Shown: piece by piece, positions 1 through 6,539 of the stretch | How positions within the stretch are numbered: the first letter of the stretch is position 1 | How the letters are laid out: the number at the start of each line of letters is the position of its first letter | Source of the DNA: Spirochaeta sp. | GTDB lineage: Bacteria; Spirochaetota; Spirochaetia; DSM-27196; SLAA01 | NCBI GenBank assembly: GCA_020201015.1 | Contig: JAIVHN010000200.1 | Span: forward strand, 1-8,490 | Reading direction: 5' to 3' | DNA: 8,490 nucleotides | Made by a program: the position numbers and the translations under genes | Notes under the pieces: generated by a model | What the model saw: the letters and a program-made list of their open reading frames with translations, nothing else | What the model was told of the DNA's origin: nothing | Databases searched by the model: none

Positions 1-356
1 ACCGAAAACGAGAAACCACGCCCCGAGGCGCGGTAGTGAAAAATTGATATACCAAGATCAAATAGCACCCGCGTCGGGCGTTGCGCTGCCGAGAACTCTG
101 CAAGATACTCGTCAAACCAGGCCTGTTTCAGTTTCACCCTCCCCCCGAATGGAGCAAGACGCTCACGCGCCCGCTCCAAGATGACACCGTCGGCATCAAC
201 ACCGATTACCGAAAGCCCTGGATAATGTTTCAGAAAAAGCGCCGAGTGCCCGCCCTCGCCTAAGGTTGCGTCAATAAGCAGCTCCCCCTGCTCATTATCC
301 GGCGCGAGATACCGCAGAACCTCATTCCCCATCACTGAGGTGTGTAGTACGTCCAT
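1..356 (-). CDS. rsmH: 16S rRNA (cytosine(1402)-N4)-methyltransferase RsmH, N-terminal part (runs off the window)
   Basis: RsmH (MraW) uses S-adenosylmethionine to methylate N4 of C1402 in 16S rRNA, in the decoding centre of the 30S subunit. The 118 residues visible begin MDVLHTSVMGNEVLRYL, the usual RsmH opening (HxSVxxxEvl). They continue with the SAM-binding loop LLIDATLGEGGHSALFL (about residues 27-43), the acidic strand end VIGVDAD, and RVLFDLGISIFHY...GRGFSFS near the window edge. The last segment matches the family's DLGxS...RGFSF motif, and its form resembles spirochaete homologues. The C-terminal two thirds lie outside the window. The ATG follows the mraZ stop by 25 bases, with a GGGG-containing Shine-Dalgarno sequence (GGATGGGGGCCGT-ATG). 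mraZ-rsmH is the classical start of the dcw cluster, so ftsL/ftsI/mur genes may follow beyond base 1 (inference). Confidence 0.95.
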   Translation of the reverse strand, partial: MDVLHTSVMGNEVLRYLAPDNEQGELLIDATLGEGGHSALFLKHYPGLSVIGVDADGVILERARERLAPFGGRVKLKQAWFDEYLAEFSAAQRPTRVLFDLGISIFHYRASGRGFSFS

Positions 357-381
357 ACGGCCCCCATCCGGTAACGCAATC

Positions 382-822
382 TTAGAACGAGACGAGCCCT
401 CCCAGTTCCTCGGCTGCCTCCTGAAACTCATCCTCGTTCGTACTTAAATACGACTCATATGCAGACTCATCCCAAACTTCGATATATTTCTTGATCCCAA
501 GAATCACGCAGTCCTTTGTGAGTCCTGCTGACTCCTTCAAGCTCTGGGGTATGGTGATCCTCCCGGATTTATCGATCTCAAGCTCAACCGCAGGTGCGAT
601 AATGCGCCGTTGCATCAGCCTCGCCTTTTTGGTAAACGGCGAGGCGGCGCTCATGAGACTGTCCGAGAGCGTTTTCCACTCTTCCGGCGGAAACAACCAT
701 AAGCACGAATCAATTCCGCGTGTGATGACCAGCACATTGCCGGTAATCTCTACGCGAATGCGCTGAGGAACCGAGAGGCGACCTTTTTCATCCAAGGCGT
801 TATGATACTGCCCCGTAATCAT
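382..822 (-). CDS. mraZ: Transcriptional regulator MraZ
   Basis: MraZ is a DNA-binding protein with two AbrB/SpoVT-like swapped-hairpin domains. It forms a ring and, in species studied, represses its own promoter at the head of the division and cell-wall cluster. Both signature loops are present: DEKGRLSVP (about residues 11-19) and DKSGRITIP (about 84-92). The family block RGID.CLWLFPPEEW lies between them. Length (146 residues) is normal. Two in-frame ATGs exist, at 828 and 822. I prefer 822: it gives MITGQYHNALDEKGR, the usual family N-terminus, and puts a GGGG at a workable distance, whereas the GGGG before 828 is only two bases away. rsmH follows 25 bases downstream. The operator described at 823-865 overlaps the leader and ribosome-binding region, so repression is probably direct. 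Function is certain; the exact start is less so. Confidence 0.95.
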   Translation of the reverse strand: MITGQYHNALDEKGRLSVPQRIRVEITGNVLVITRGIDSCLWLFPPEEWKTLSDSLMSAASPFTKKARLMQRRIIAPAVELEIDKSGRITIPQSLKESAGLTKDCVILGIKKYIEVWDESAYESYLSTNEDEFQEAAEELGGLVSF

Positions 823-865
823 CCCCATATCCCCACGTTTTGCAAATTAATCCCACTTTTTCCCA
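823..865 (-). promoter_or_regulatory. Probable MraZ operator: phased TGGGA/TGGGG boxes
   Basis: On the minus strand there are TGGGA at 861-865, TGGGA at 851-855, TGGGG at 831-835 and a further TGGGG at 823-827 inside the start region. The first two are exactly 10 bases apart and the third is 20 further on, so they share one face of the helix with one register skipped. MraZ proteins in enterobacteria and mollicutes bind TGGGN direct repeats with 5-base spacers in the mraZ leader, so this is the expected autoregulatory site. The boxes begin a few bases after the predicted transcription start. The last two overlap the mraZ ribosome-binding region and start codons. Confidence 0.75.
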
Positions 866-1049
866 CACTTGGTAGATCTTAATCCAATAAGCGTAGAAGT
901 CAATCATGTCGACCGAATAGTTTTGCAAATGTTATGCAAATTTCTGTTAAAACTACTATACAGATGTGTAAAAACAATCAAATGGAGGGGGTAGGCCCGA
1001 ACTCAATCCACAAACAGAAGAGTTCAGGAGATATGCAAGGAAATGCAAG
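838..1049. repeat. Dispersed WTGCAA / TTTTGCAAAT repeats upstream of mraZ
   Basis: The 10-mer TTTTGCAAAT occurs exactly at 838-847 and 921-930, and a related TATGCAAATT lies at 933-942. ATGCAA recurs at 1034-1039 and 1044-1049. Spacings are about one helical turn within each pair (11 and 10 bases). One copy sits in the empty 10-base register of the MraZ box array and another pair flanks the upstream side of the -35 box. The sequence is AT-rich, so some recurrence is expected by chance. No known regulator is assigned. Confidence 0.45.
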
Positions 1050-1080
1050 CATCAGTGAGGTGAGTTTCCTCTATCGCTGT
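849..1080. other. Intergenic region between the GH57 gene and mraZ
   Basis: This AT-rich stretch separates the end of the GH57 gene from mraZ. It holds the mraZ promoter, copies of WTGCAA and a perfect 6-base inverted repeat (GAACTC at 999-1004, GAGTTC at 1020-1025, loop of 15). No T-run follows that repeat, so I do not call it a terminator. A plus-strand open frame starting at 934 runs 84 codons into the opposite strand of the GH57 gene. It has no Shine-Dalgarno sequence and no recognisable motifs, so I see no real gene here. Confidence 0.6.
876..903 (-). promoter_or_regulatory. Sigma-70-type promoter for mraZ
   Basis: Reading the minus strand, TTGACT (898-903) is followed by a 16-base spacer and TAAGAT (876-881). 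The -35 box matches consensus at 5 of 6 positions and the -10 at 4 of 6. Transcription would begin near 869, giving a leader of roughly 45 bases. The site is correctly oriented and sits immediately upstream of the TGGGA boxes. This is a motif match only; no start site has been mapped. Confidence 0.7.
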
Positions 1081-2706
1081 TTATCTCATTTTAATGACAT
1101 TGCTCTGTTCAATTGTGCTACTGAGTCGACGGAATATCCTATAATCAAGATTCGGAAAGATATTGTTGCGCTTCTCAATCTTGGTTAGCCAATCCGTACT
1201 AATGTCCCCACTTGAAAGTGAGTCATAGATGCGGGTGAAGTTGTGCACATGCTCCCTAACCCGACGCAACGCGTAGGAAACGTTGGTGCCAGCACGCATG
1301 ATGAAGGGCCAGTCAGAGGACATACACAACAGCACCTCGCGCGCTGCGTGGTTCAGCATTCGTTCACGTAGGCTTGACTCGTCCGGATATCGGTCTACAA
1401 GGTCTATCATTCGCTCAATAGCCTTGTGGGTATGTCGATATACCCAGTCGTTGGTGTGATCAAGCCAGACTTCCGAGTACCCATTGTTTCCCCAGCTCGA
1501 GAAAGCTGGCTGTAGAGTCTGCGCTGGCGCTTCCTCTTTGAGCACCTGTGATGGTGTCACCAACTCAATCTCACCATCAGTTGCGTGAATTTTCCGGATC
1601 ACACTCTCCAACCACATGGGCCCCTCAAACCACCAGTGACCAAACAACTCGGCGTCGTACGGACTGGTAACAACAGGAGTACTACCCATCAGTTCACCAA
1701 GTTTACCCATAAGGCGACGTTGCTTGTACACAAAGTTCTCGGAATGCGCGGCTACCGTTTCACGCGCCGCAGCGGGGTCGTACGGCCACTTCTCCGGCTG
1801 CTTACCGCTAATGGCGTAGTACTTAAACCCGGTGGGGATGCGCACATCGTTTTCATGGATATACGGGCCGATGTAGTCGAGCGGAAGGTCGTATCCAATG
1901 TCGCGATAGAAATCTCGGTAATTGGGATCACCAGGATATCCCTCGTCGGACGACCACACCGAGTTTGCAGAAGCCGCGTCACGACCAAACACTGCCACAC
2001 CGTTTGGACAGGCAACCGGTTTATAGACGCCAAAATGCGGCTTTTCATGTGCAAAAACCACCGCATGTGCAGCGGTAAAAAAATACTCAATCCCGGCATC
2101 GCGGAGGTAATGTTCTAAGCCCGGATGATAGCCGCACTCGGGTAACCAAAAACCCTTTGGTGCTTTACCAAAGACCTCAACATGCTGGTCTACCGCAGCA
2201 TGAATCTGCGACCCAATGGCCTCTGGATAGGACTGATACATAGGGAGAAATGCATGGGTGGCCGAGGTCGTAATAAGCTCAAGCCGCCCCCGTTTTGCAT
2301 GATAATCAAAGCCTTTCAGCACATTGCGTGAGTATTTTTCTTCAAAATCGAGACGGTTGGCACTGTACAGTTCATAGTACATGCGAGCCAGATTCTGAAA
2401 CTCTGGCTGCGATGCCGTCCGGTCCAGCTCTTTCTCAGCAAGCTCCAAACACAGGTCGACATGCCTTAGGTATCGTTGCTGTAACAGCTCATCGCGGAGC
2501 ATTGACGAGAGCGTCGGCGAAATTGAGATGCATAAACGGAAAGGAACGGCGTCAGCCTCCAGCCGGTCCATTGCACGCAGCAACGGGAGGTAGGTCTCGG
2601 AGATCGCCTCGAACAGCCAGCTTTCCTCAAGAAAATGCTCATACTCGGGATGACGAACAAACGGTAGATGGGCGTGTAACACCAGCATCAACTTACCTAT
2701 AGACAT
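1081..2706 (-). CDS. GH57 1,4-alpha-glucan branching enzyme (AmyC / DUF1957 type)
   Basis: A glycoside hydrolase family 57 enzyme of the DUF1957 branch. Characterised members (Thermus, Thermococcus) cut alpha-1,4-glucan and re-attach the chain by alpha-1,6 linkage, making branched glycogen-like polymer in the cytoplasm. The family regions appear in order: HAHLPFVRHPE (11-21), ITTSATHAFLPM (145-156), GFWLPECGYHP (185-195) with nucleophile Glu190, SPYDAELFGHWWFEG (348-362) with acid/base Asp351, SSWGNNGYSEVWLD (403-416), and the C-terminal helical part with SSDWPFI (463-469). Length, 541 residues, is typical. No signal peptide is seen. The ATG has GAGGT seven bases upstream. The gene lies 86 bases after the DUF4912 gene and is probably co-transcribed with it. 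No terminator is evident downstream. Other glycogen genes are not in the window. An amylase activity instead of branching cannot be excluded from sequence. Confidence 0.9.
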   Translation of the reverse strand: MSIGKLMLVLHAHLPFVRHPEYEHFLEESWLFEAISETYLPLLRAMDRLEADAVPFRLCISISPTLSSMLRDELLQQRYLRHVDLCLELAEKELDRTASQPEFQNLARMYYELYSANRLDFEEKYSRNVLKGFDYHAKRGRLELITTSATHAFLPMYQSYPEAIGSQIHAAVDQHVEVFGKAPKGFWLPECGYHPGLEHYLRDAGIEYFFTAAHAVVFAHEKPHFGVYKPVACPNGVAVFGRDAASANSVWSSDEGYPGDPNYRDFYRDIGYDLPLDYIGPYIHENDVRIPTGFKYYAISGKQPEKWPYDPAAARETVAAHSENFVYKQRRLMGKLGELMGSTPVVTSPYDAELFGHWWFEGPMWLESVIRKIHATDGEIELVTPSQVLKEEAPAQTLQPAFSSWGNNGYSEVWLDHTNDWVYRHTHKAIERMIDLVDRYPDESSLRERMLNHAAREVLLCMSSDWPFIMRAGTNVSYALRRVREHVHNFTRIYDSLSSGDISTDWLTKIEKRNNIFPNLDYRIFRRLSSTIEQSNVIKMR

Positions 2707-2792
2707 CTTTACCTCGCCTTGAATTTCAAATGGTCGTCGTCTTGTATTACCATGGAGAACTCGTTGACACCCGGAGCAGACAAGCTCGGACG

Positions 2793-3521
2793 CTATTCAT
2801 CAAGCAGCGACAGAATCCTTTGCGGAACCCTACCCTCATAGGTCTCTACCTGCATGGAAAGGAGCCCGGACTCGGTGAGTACTTTGTCGGAAGTACTGTC
2901 GCCCCCCGTATCGAGGGCAGAAGCCCCCAAGGGAACAACAACGGTGTCGGACTGAGCCAAAGAGTCTACTACCCCATTGACTACAGCTATGAGTGCAATT
3001 CTATAGTACGTACCCTGATTAGGTAGGTTGATATACCAACTTGTGTCATCAATTTGCACAGGTATCTCAAACGAACTCACCGCTTCGCGGCTGGATGCAA
3101 TACCCGTCTGCAGTTCATATACTCGCAAAAAGAGGCCTTCGAAGCCCTCCTCGTTCGTCAGGCGTTGAATGTCTGCAGGAGCGATTTCCCAGTAGGCATA
3201 GGCCCATGCAGGATCCCGCAGCAACAGCACAAGACGAGTGTCTGCGTACAGAGGGTCTATTGAGAAAGTCTCACCGTCTCCGTCTGTAATCACCTCGGTG
3301 AGAGCAAAACCGTTGTCTCGGCCAACCTCAAACTTCTTCTCTTGCACCGAAACAGCGTTGTTATTGCTGCGGTCACGCTCAGCGCGCGCCTCGTCCACTG
3401 CCTCGAACACCATCTCAGCCAACTCATAGGACTCGGTATCTTCCGAATAGTCAACATCGTAATGGTCGGCAAGGTGCCTAAGATTTTCTGTAGTAAGTTG
3501 ATTGAGTTGTTCGACATTCAT
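2793..3521 (-). CDS. DUF4912 domain protein with Rho-N/SAP-like N-terminus
   Basis: A 242-residue cytoplasmic protein with no signal peptide or membrane segment. Residues about 1-45 (LNQLTTENLRHLADHYDVDYSEDTESYELAEMVFEAV) have the helix-turn-helix pattern of Rho N-terminal/SAP-like modules. A charged linker follows. The DUF4912 domain then begins, with LVLLLRDPAWAYAYWEIAP as its hallmark, then LFLRVYEL and WYINLPNQGTYYRIALIAVV; this is all-beta and resembles a carbohydrate-binding or immunoglobulin-like fold. No catalytic motif is visible. The ATG has a good AAGGAG nine bases upstream and its own predicted promoter. The next gene is the GH57 branching enzyme, and this pairing recurs in several bacterial groups as I recall. 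A role in glucan binding or in controlling the branching enzyme is inference. Family assignment is fairly sure; function is unknown. Confidence 0.8.
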   Translation of the reverse strand: MNVEQLNQLTTENLRHLADHYDVDYSEDTESYELAEMVFEAVDEARAERDRSNNNAVSVQEKKFEVGRDNGFALTEVITDGDGETFSIDPLYADTRLVLLLRDPAWAYAYWEIAPADIQRLTNEEGFEGLFLRVYELQTGIASSREAVSSFEIPVQIDDTSWYINLPNQGTYYRIALIAVVNGVVDSLAQSDTVVVPLGASALDTGGDSTSDKVLTESGLLSMQVETYEGRVPQRILSLLDE

Positions 3522-3557
3522 GCTGAATGACTCCTTATCGATTTGCCACCATGATTC

Positions 3558-3587
3558 ATCCTAAAAAACTATGCCAAATTTTGTCAA
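3558..3587 (-). promoter_or_regulatory. Internal promoter before the DUF4912-GH57 gene pair
   Basis: On the minus strand a perfect TTGACA (3582-3587) is followed by an 18-base spacer and TAGGAT (3558-3563), a 4-of-6 match to the -10 box. Transcription would start near 3551, leaving a leader of about 30 bases that carries the AAGGAG ribosome site. The spacer contains a T-tract. The promoter lies wholly within the 70-base gap after the methyltransferase stop, so the two glucan genes can be expressed apart from the three upstream genes. Confidence 0.65.
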
Positions 3588-3591
3588 GTAC

Positions 3592-4476
3592 TCAAAATGG
3601 AGCTGGCCGAGCCAATACCAGCATCACATCACCAAAGTTCCATCGCTTTGCGGCCGTGTCGAGCGGTCTCTTGATAAAGTCCGGTGCAATTCCGGCAGCA
3701 AGACCGCCCCAGCTGCGTTGCTCCTCGACAATAAACCCACACTCCGCAAGCAATCTCGCTAGATTCCTCCGACTAAAGAGGTGTAAGTGATCAGCAATTG
3801 CCGAACGCCACCGTGCGCCAAAAAGGCGAGCCTGCAAGCCACTCGTGTCGGGAGTCACTAAGACAAGATAGCCGCTGGACGCAATAACGCGTCTACATTC
3901 GCGTAAGAAAGCGCTTGGATCTCGCAGGTGCTCAATGAGGTGTGATGCATGCACCACCCCGAAGCTAGCATCGGGAAAGGCGGCCTGCTCCAGCGTCCCA
4001 TTAAAAATTGGTACTCCTCGTAGCTCTCGTCCATATCGCGCAGCCGGTTCACACAGCTCTACACCTTCGGCTGTAAAACCCTGCGTGGCAAAGTAAGCAG
4101 GCAGCATACCGGTTGCACACCCAATATCAAGAAAACTCCGTGGAGCAAGTGAAGCAACCCGCTGCTCAAAGCTTATGTCCGACAGTCCTTTTACCATCAA
4201 ACTAAAAAAATTTTCATCGTTATCTAACTCGTAGGAAAAATACTCATCAGAGTACCGTGCCTCCAGATCTGCAAACGACGGTTGAGGATTCTGGTAGATA
4301 TGCCCACACCGACCACAGCGCCCAAAACTGTACTCACCGCAGTCCCAGTAGGGGTTATCGGACTCCGAGCCACATACAACGCACTCAACCTGTACATGGT
4401 GTTCGCCTTGGGCCGGTTGCATTGAGAATGTCCGTATTGGTTGTTGCCTGTTCTCGATACTCTTGTCCTTGTTCAT
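3592..4476 (-). CDS. Class I SAM-dependent methyltransferase with N-terminal zinc ribbon
   Basis: Numbered from the ATG at 4476 (294 residues). A four-cysteine ribbon comes first: CVVCGS (Cys32, Cys35) and CGRCGHIY (Cys54, Cys57). A Rossmann-type domain follows with SAM-binding motif I FLDIGCATG (115-123), the acidic strand end VEL (about 139-141), HLIEHLRDP (179-187) and DHLHLFSRRNLARLLAECGF (229-248). This order is typical of UbiG-like Methyltransf_11/23 proteins found in polysaccharide and envelope loci. Substrate is unknown. A GTG at 4515 would add 13 residues encoded mainly by an exact 18-base tandem duplication. I prefer the ATG because that extension is repetitive, but neither start has a strong Shine-Dalgarno sequence. 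The upstream M23-like gene ends 45 bases before this ATG, so the two are probably co-transcribed. Fold assignment is firm; the biological target is not known. Confidence 0.85.
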   Translation of the reverse strand: MNKDKSIENRQQPIRTFSMQPAQGEHHVQVECVVCGSESDNPYWDCGEYSFGRCGRCGHIYQNPQPSFADLEARYSDEYFSYELDNDENFFSLMVKGLSDISFEQRVASLAPRSFLDIGCATGMLPAYFATQGFTAEGVELCEPAARYGRELRGVPIFNGTLEQAAFPDASFGVVHASHLIEHLRDPSAFLRECRRVIASSGYLVLVTPDTSGLQARLFGARWRSAIADHLHLFSRRNLARLLAECGFIVEEQRSWGGLAAGIAPDFIKRPLDTAAKRWNFGDVMLVLARPAPF

Positions 4477-4482
4477 TCTTTC

Positions 4483-4518
4483 TTGCCAGCGGTGCACGCG
4501 TTGCCAGCGGTGCACGCG
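4483..4518. repeat. Exact 18-bp tandem duplication before the methyltransferase gene
   Basis: Two identical head-to-tail copies occupy 4483-4500 and 4501-4518; the unit on the minus strand is CGCGTGCACCGCTGGCAA. They fill most of the 45-base gap between the M23-like stop (4522-4524) and the preferred methyltransferase ATG. Because 18 is a multiple of three, the array is also open in the methyltransferase frame and encodes VHRWQR-type repeats if the GTG at 4515 is used. Each unit includes the palindrome GTGCAC. The copies do not differ, which suggests a recent slippage duplication. Confidence 0.9.
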
Positions 4519-4521
4519 CGT

Positions 4522-5439
4522 TTACTCAGCGACTGCCGGGATTACACGAAAACTCCGTTGAGTCAGGTTGCCAACATGATCACGAACCTCTATATCAACG
4601 TCAAGCGGGGTATCTCCTAACTCAAAGGAGCTCAGCTTTACCGCACCGCTCTCTCCATAAAACTCTCGATAGGCACGTCGTCCGGACAGACGCAGACTGC
4701 CCTCGCGCACACCTGCAATATCGTGTGCAACGCGGAAGCTCTCCTCGCCGTTTACACGTACCGTATAGGAATGAGGTGCTACCCGGGAACTGCCGCTGTT
4801 ACGCATTGTGTCGTAACTCTCAAGCTCCAGTTGCCACTCTCCAGCCGATAAGGTAATAATACTGCCTTGGACCGGCGTCCGTGGAGCATCGTTGCCAGAA
4901 TTCCCAGCGTTCACCGAAACCAAGTACACAGCCGACACCACCGGGCTGGTAGTCTTGTCAGTTCGGGGAAGGAGAAGAAGAGGATTCACTCGTACATCCT
5001 GTTCAAAATCAAATATCTCTATATGCAGCGAGCTACCGGAATTGAACCCATACGGTCCAATGCGCCCAACAACGTCATCAAGTTCTAGTGATTGAACGCC
5101 CGAATCAATTGAGTCCGGATCAAGATGGCCATACAGCGACCGAAAGTTCCTTCCATGCTCAAGTACGACAACACCTCCAAGAGTACTAGGAATGATGTGG
5201 GGTAGTCGCGAAGGGCGTGACCGAAAAACCACCTCACCCCGTTCAACCGGTCGAAACTCCCGATCAGGCGCAACCAATTTCAAGCCGACCAGATACTCGT
5301 CATGTACCGACTGTCCAAAGCCCGCGAATACTCGAGACTCCTCATGTGGCCATTGCCAAGACCAAAGAAGAAGCGTACTGCATAAGAGTAAGACCACCAG
5401 AAAACCAACCCGACCGATACCGGCGTAGCGGTGCACCAT
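4522..5439 (-). CDS. Membrane-anchored LytM/M23-fold protein, probably non-catalytic
   Basis: Numbered from the ATG at 5439 (305 residues), which has GGAGG nine bases upstream; an ATG at 5478 would overlap the previous gene. Residues about 11-28 form an uncleaved-looking membrane anchor, so the rest is extracytoplasmic. A LytM (peptidase M23) fold spans about 38-158: YLVGLKLVAP, RGEVVF, GGVVVLEHGRNFRSLYGHLDP, GRIGPYGFNSGSSLHIEIFD and VNPLLLLP. In active members the first motif is HxGxD and the last is HLH. Here those positions read Leu50-x-Gly-x-Lys54 and Ser137-Leu-His139, so two of three zinc ligands and one catalytic His are gone; His105 and His139 remain. This resembles regulatory LytM proteins such as EnvC and NlpD. 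The C-terminal half is beta-rich, ending in EVRDHVGNLTQRSFRV. It is translated one base after the propeller gene stops. Peptidoglycan binding or amidase control is inference. Confidence 0.8.
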   Translation of the reverse strand: MVHRYAGIGRVGFLVVLLLCSTLLLWSWQWPHEESRVFAGFGQSVHDEYLVGLKLVAPDREFRPVERGEVVFRSRPSRLPHIIPSTLGGVVVLEHGRNFRSLYGHLDPDSIDSGVQSLELDDVVGRIGPYGFNSGSSLHIEIFDFEQDVRVNPLLLLPRTDKTTSPVVSAVYLVSVNAGNSGNDAPRTPVQGSIITLSAGEWQLELESYDTMRNSGSSRVAPHSYTVRVNGEESFRVAHDIAGVREGSLRLSGRRAYREFYGESGAVKLSSFELGDTPLDVDIEVRDHVGNLTQRSFRVIPAVAE

Positions 5440-5440
5440 G

Positions 5441-6529
5441 CTACCTTTCCTCCAGACGCAACTGCAGAACGCGGGCATCGATCCCTAGCAGGAAAGAACC
5501 CTCCGGCCCGTCGCCAAGAAACGATACATCCGCATCAAACGGAATCCTTGCAGCAATACGGTCTGCGCCAGCCCAGAACAGCAACTCAAACCCAACGAGG
5601 GTTTGCGAGTCCTCTGCAAGTGCTACAAGAACCGGAATCTCCCCAGGCTCAAGCAGGCTATGAAGCCGCCCCGGAAGGGAAAGCTCCGCGGCTTCGCGCC
5701 CATCACGACGCAAACTCAACAAGGAGCTTGAGCCTACGGAGTCAACTTGCTCAAGCACTAACCGACCAGCAGACTCAAGGAAACGCACCTGCACCGGTTC
5801 CCGCAACTCGCTGTGTAACTCATGTTCGAAGCGTGGCGCATAGCGCTCGTCTTCAAACTCAAGCACCGTAAGAACCTGTGGATCTAGCCCCGAGACTAGC
5901 GCAACTTGACTTTCAGATTCGTCAACATGCAAGCCGTATATGACCGGTACACGGGATCGACGCGACCGGTAACGCTGAATTTCGTTTCCCGCTTCATTAA
6001 GAAAAACAAGCTCACCCGAGACGAGCCCCACCACAATGCTGGTATTAGTTGCGTCAAAGGCGGTAATGAGTGAGCCAAACTCTCGTTCCCAGATCCGGGC
6101 GCCTGTTTCGTTCCACTCCGAAAGCTGGGCCCCACCCGGGCCTATGACAAAAACTCGGCCAGCTCGTAGTACCGGATACCCGGAAGCTTGAATAACCTGT
6201 TGTATTCGCCCATATCCATCTTGATACACGTGGGTCTCAGATACGGTGGAGTAGTTAATAAACCCCTCCGGCGACAGGGCAACACCGCCCTGAATGCTAT
6301 CCATAAACACGAGCTCGCCACCTGCGGCAATATAGCCAAAATTGGGGCCGAGCTGAAAGGGAAAAAGCGGCGCTACCGCGCCTACCGAACTCGGGGCGGC
6401 ATCTTGCAAGGTTATGCCTTCTTCTACCGTAACTATAAGTTCAGGACCCAGCGGGCGAGGAAACAAGGCAAGATACAGCAAAAGCAGAAATAAAGCTCCT
6501 CCACCGATCAGACGCACGCGTTTAGCCAT
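5441..6529 (-). CDS. Membrane-anchored beta-propeller-like protein of unknown function
   Basis: I do not recognise a named family. The 362 residues begin with a basic MAKRVR and one hydrophobic segment (about 8-23), most likely a signal anchor with the bulk outside the cytoplasm. The remainder is beta-strand-rich with recurring blade-like units of the form G-x-hydrophobic-hydrophobic-[FV]-hydrophobic, such as GGELVFMDS, AGRVFVIGPGGAQLSEWNETGARIWEREF and SGELVFLNEAGNEIQRY. This pattern suits a WD40/PQQ-like propeller. No catalytic motif or cysteine pair is seen. The ATG has AAGGA about six bases upstream, and a strong promoter lies at 6604-6632. The stop TAG is one base from the ATG of the LytM-like gene, implying translational coupling and a joint role. 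The propeller fold is inferred from repeat pattern only. Confidence 0.65.
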   Translation of the reverse strand: MAKRVRLIGGGALFLLLLYLALFPRPLGPELIVTVEEGITLQDAAPSSVGAVAPLFPFQLGPNFGYIAAGGELVFMDSIQGGVALSPEGFINYSTVSETHVYQDGYGRIQQVIQASGYPVLRAGRVFVIGPGGAQLSEWNETGARIWEREFGSLITAFDATNTSIVVGLVSGELVFLNEAGNEIQRYRSRRSRVPVIYGLHVDESESQVALVSGLDPQVLTVLEFEDERYAPRFEHELHSELREPVQVRFLESAGRLVLEQVDSVGSSSLLSLRRDGREAAELSLPGRLHSLLEPGEIPVLVALAEDSQTLVGFELLFWAGADRIAARIPFDADVSFLGDGPEGSFLLGIDARVLQLRLEER

Positions 6530-6539
6530 AACTATCCTT

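Noticed and set aside
999..1025. Terminator after the GH57 gene
   Set aside because: The 6-base inverted repeat has a long loop and no T-run follows it on the minus strand.
934..1188. Plus-strand open frame of 84 codons upstream of and overlapping the GH57 gene
   Set aside because: It has no ribosome site and no recognisable motifs, and its last 108 bases lie antisense to well-conserved GH57 coding sequence.
5440..5478. Earlier ATG at 5478 for the LytM-like protein
   Set aside because: It would overlap the propeller gene by 38 bases and add residues before the basic/hydrophobic anchor. The ATG at 5439 has GGAGG at proper spacing.
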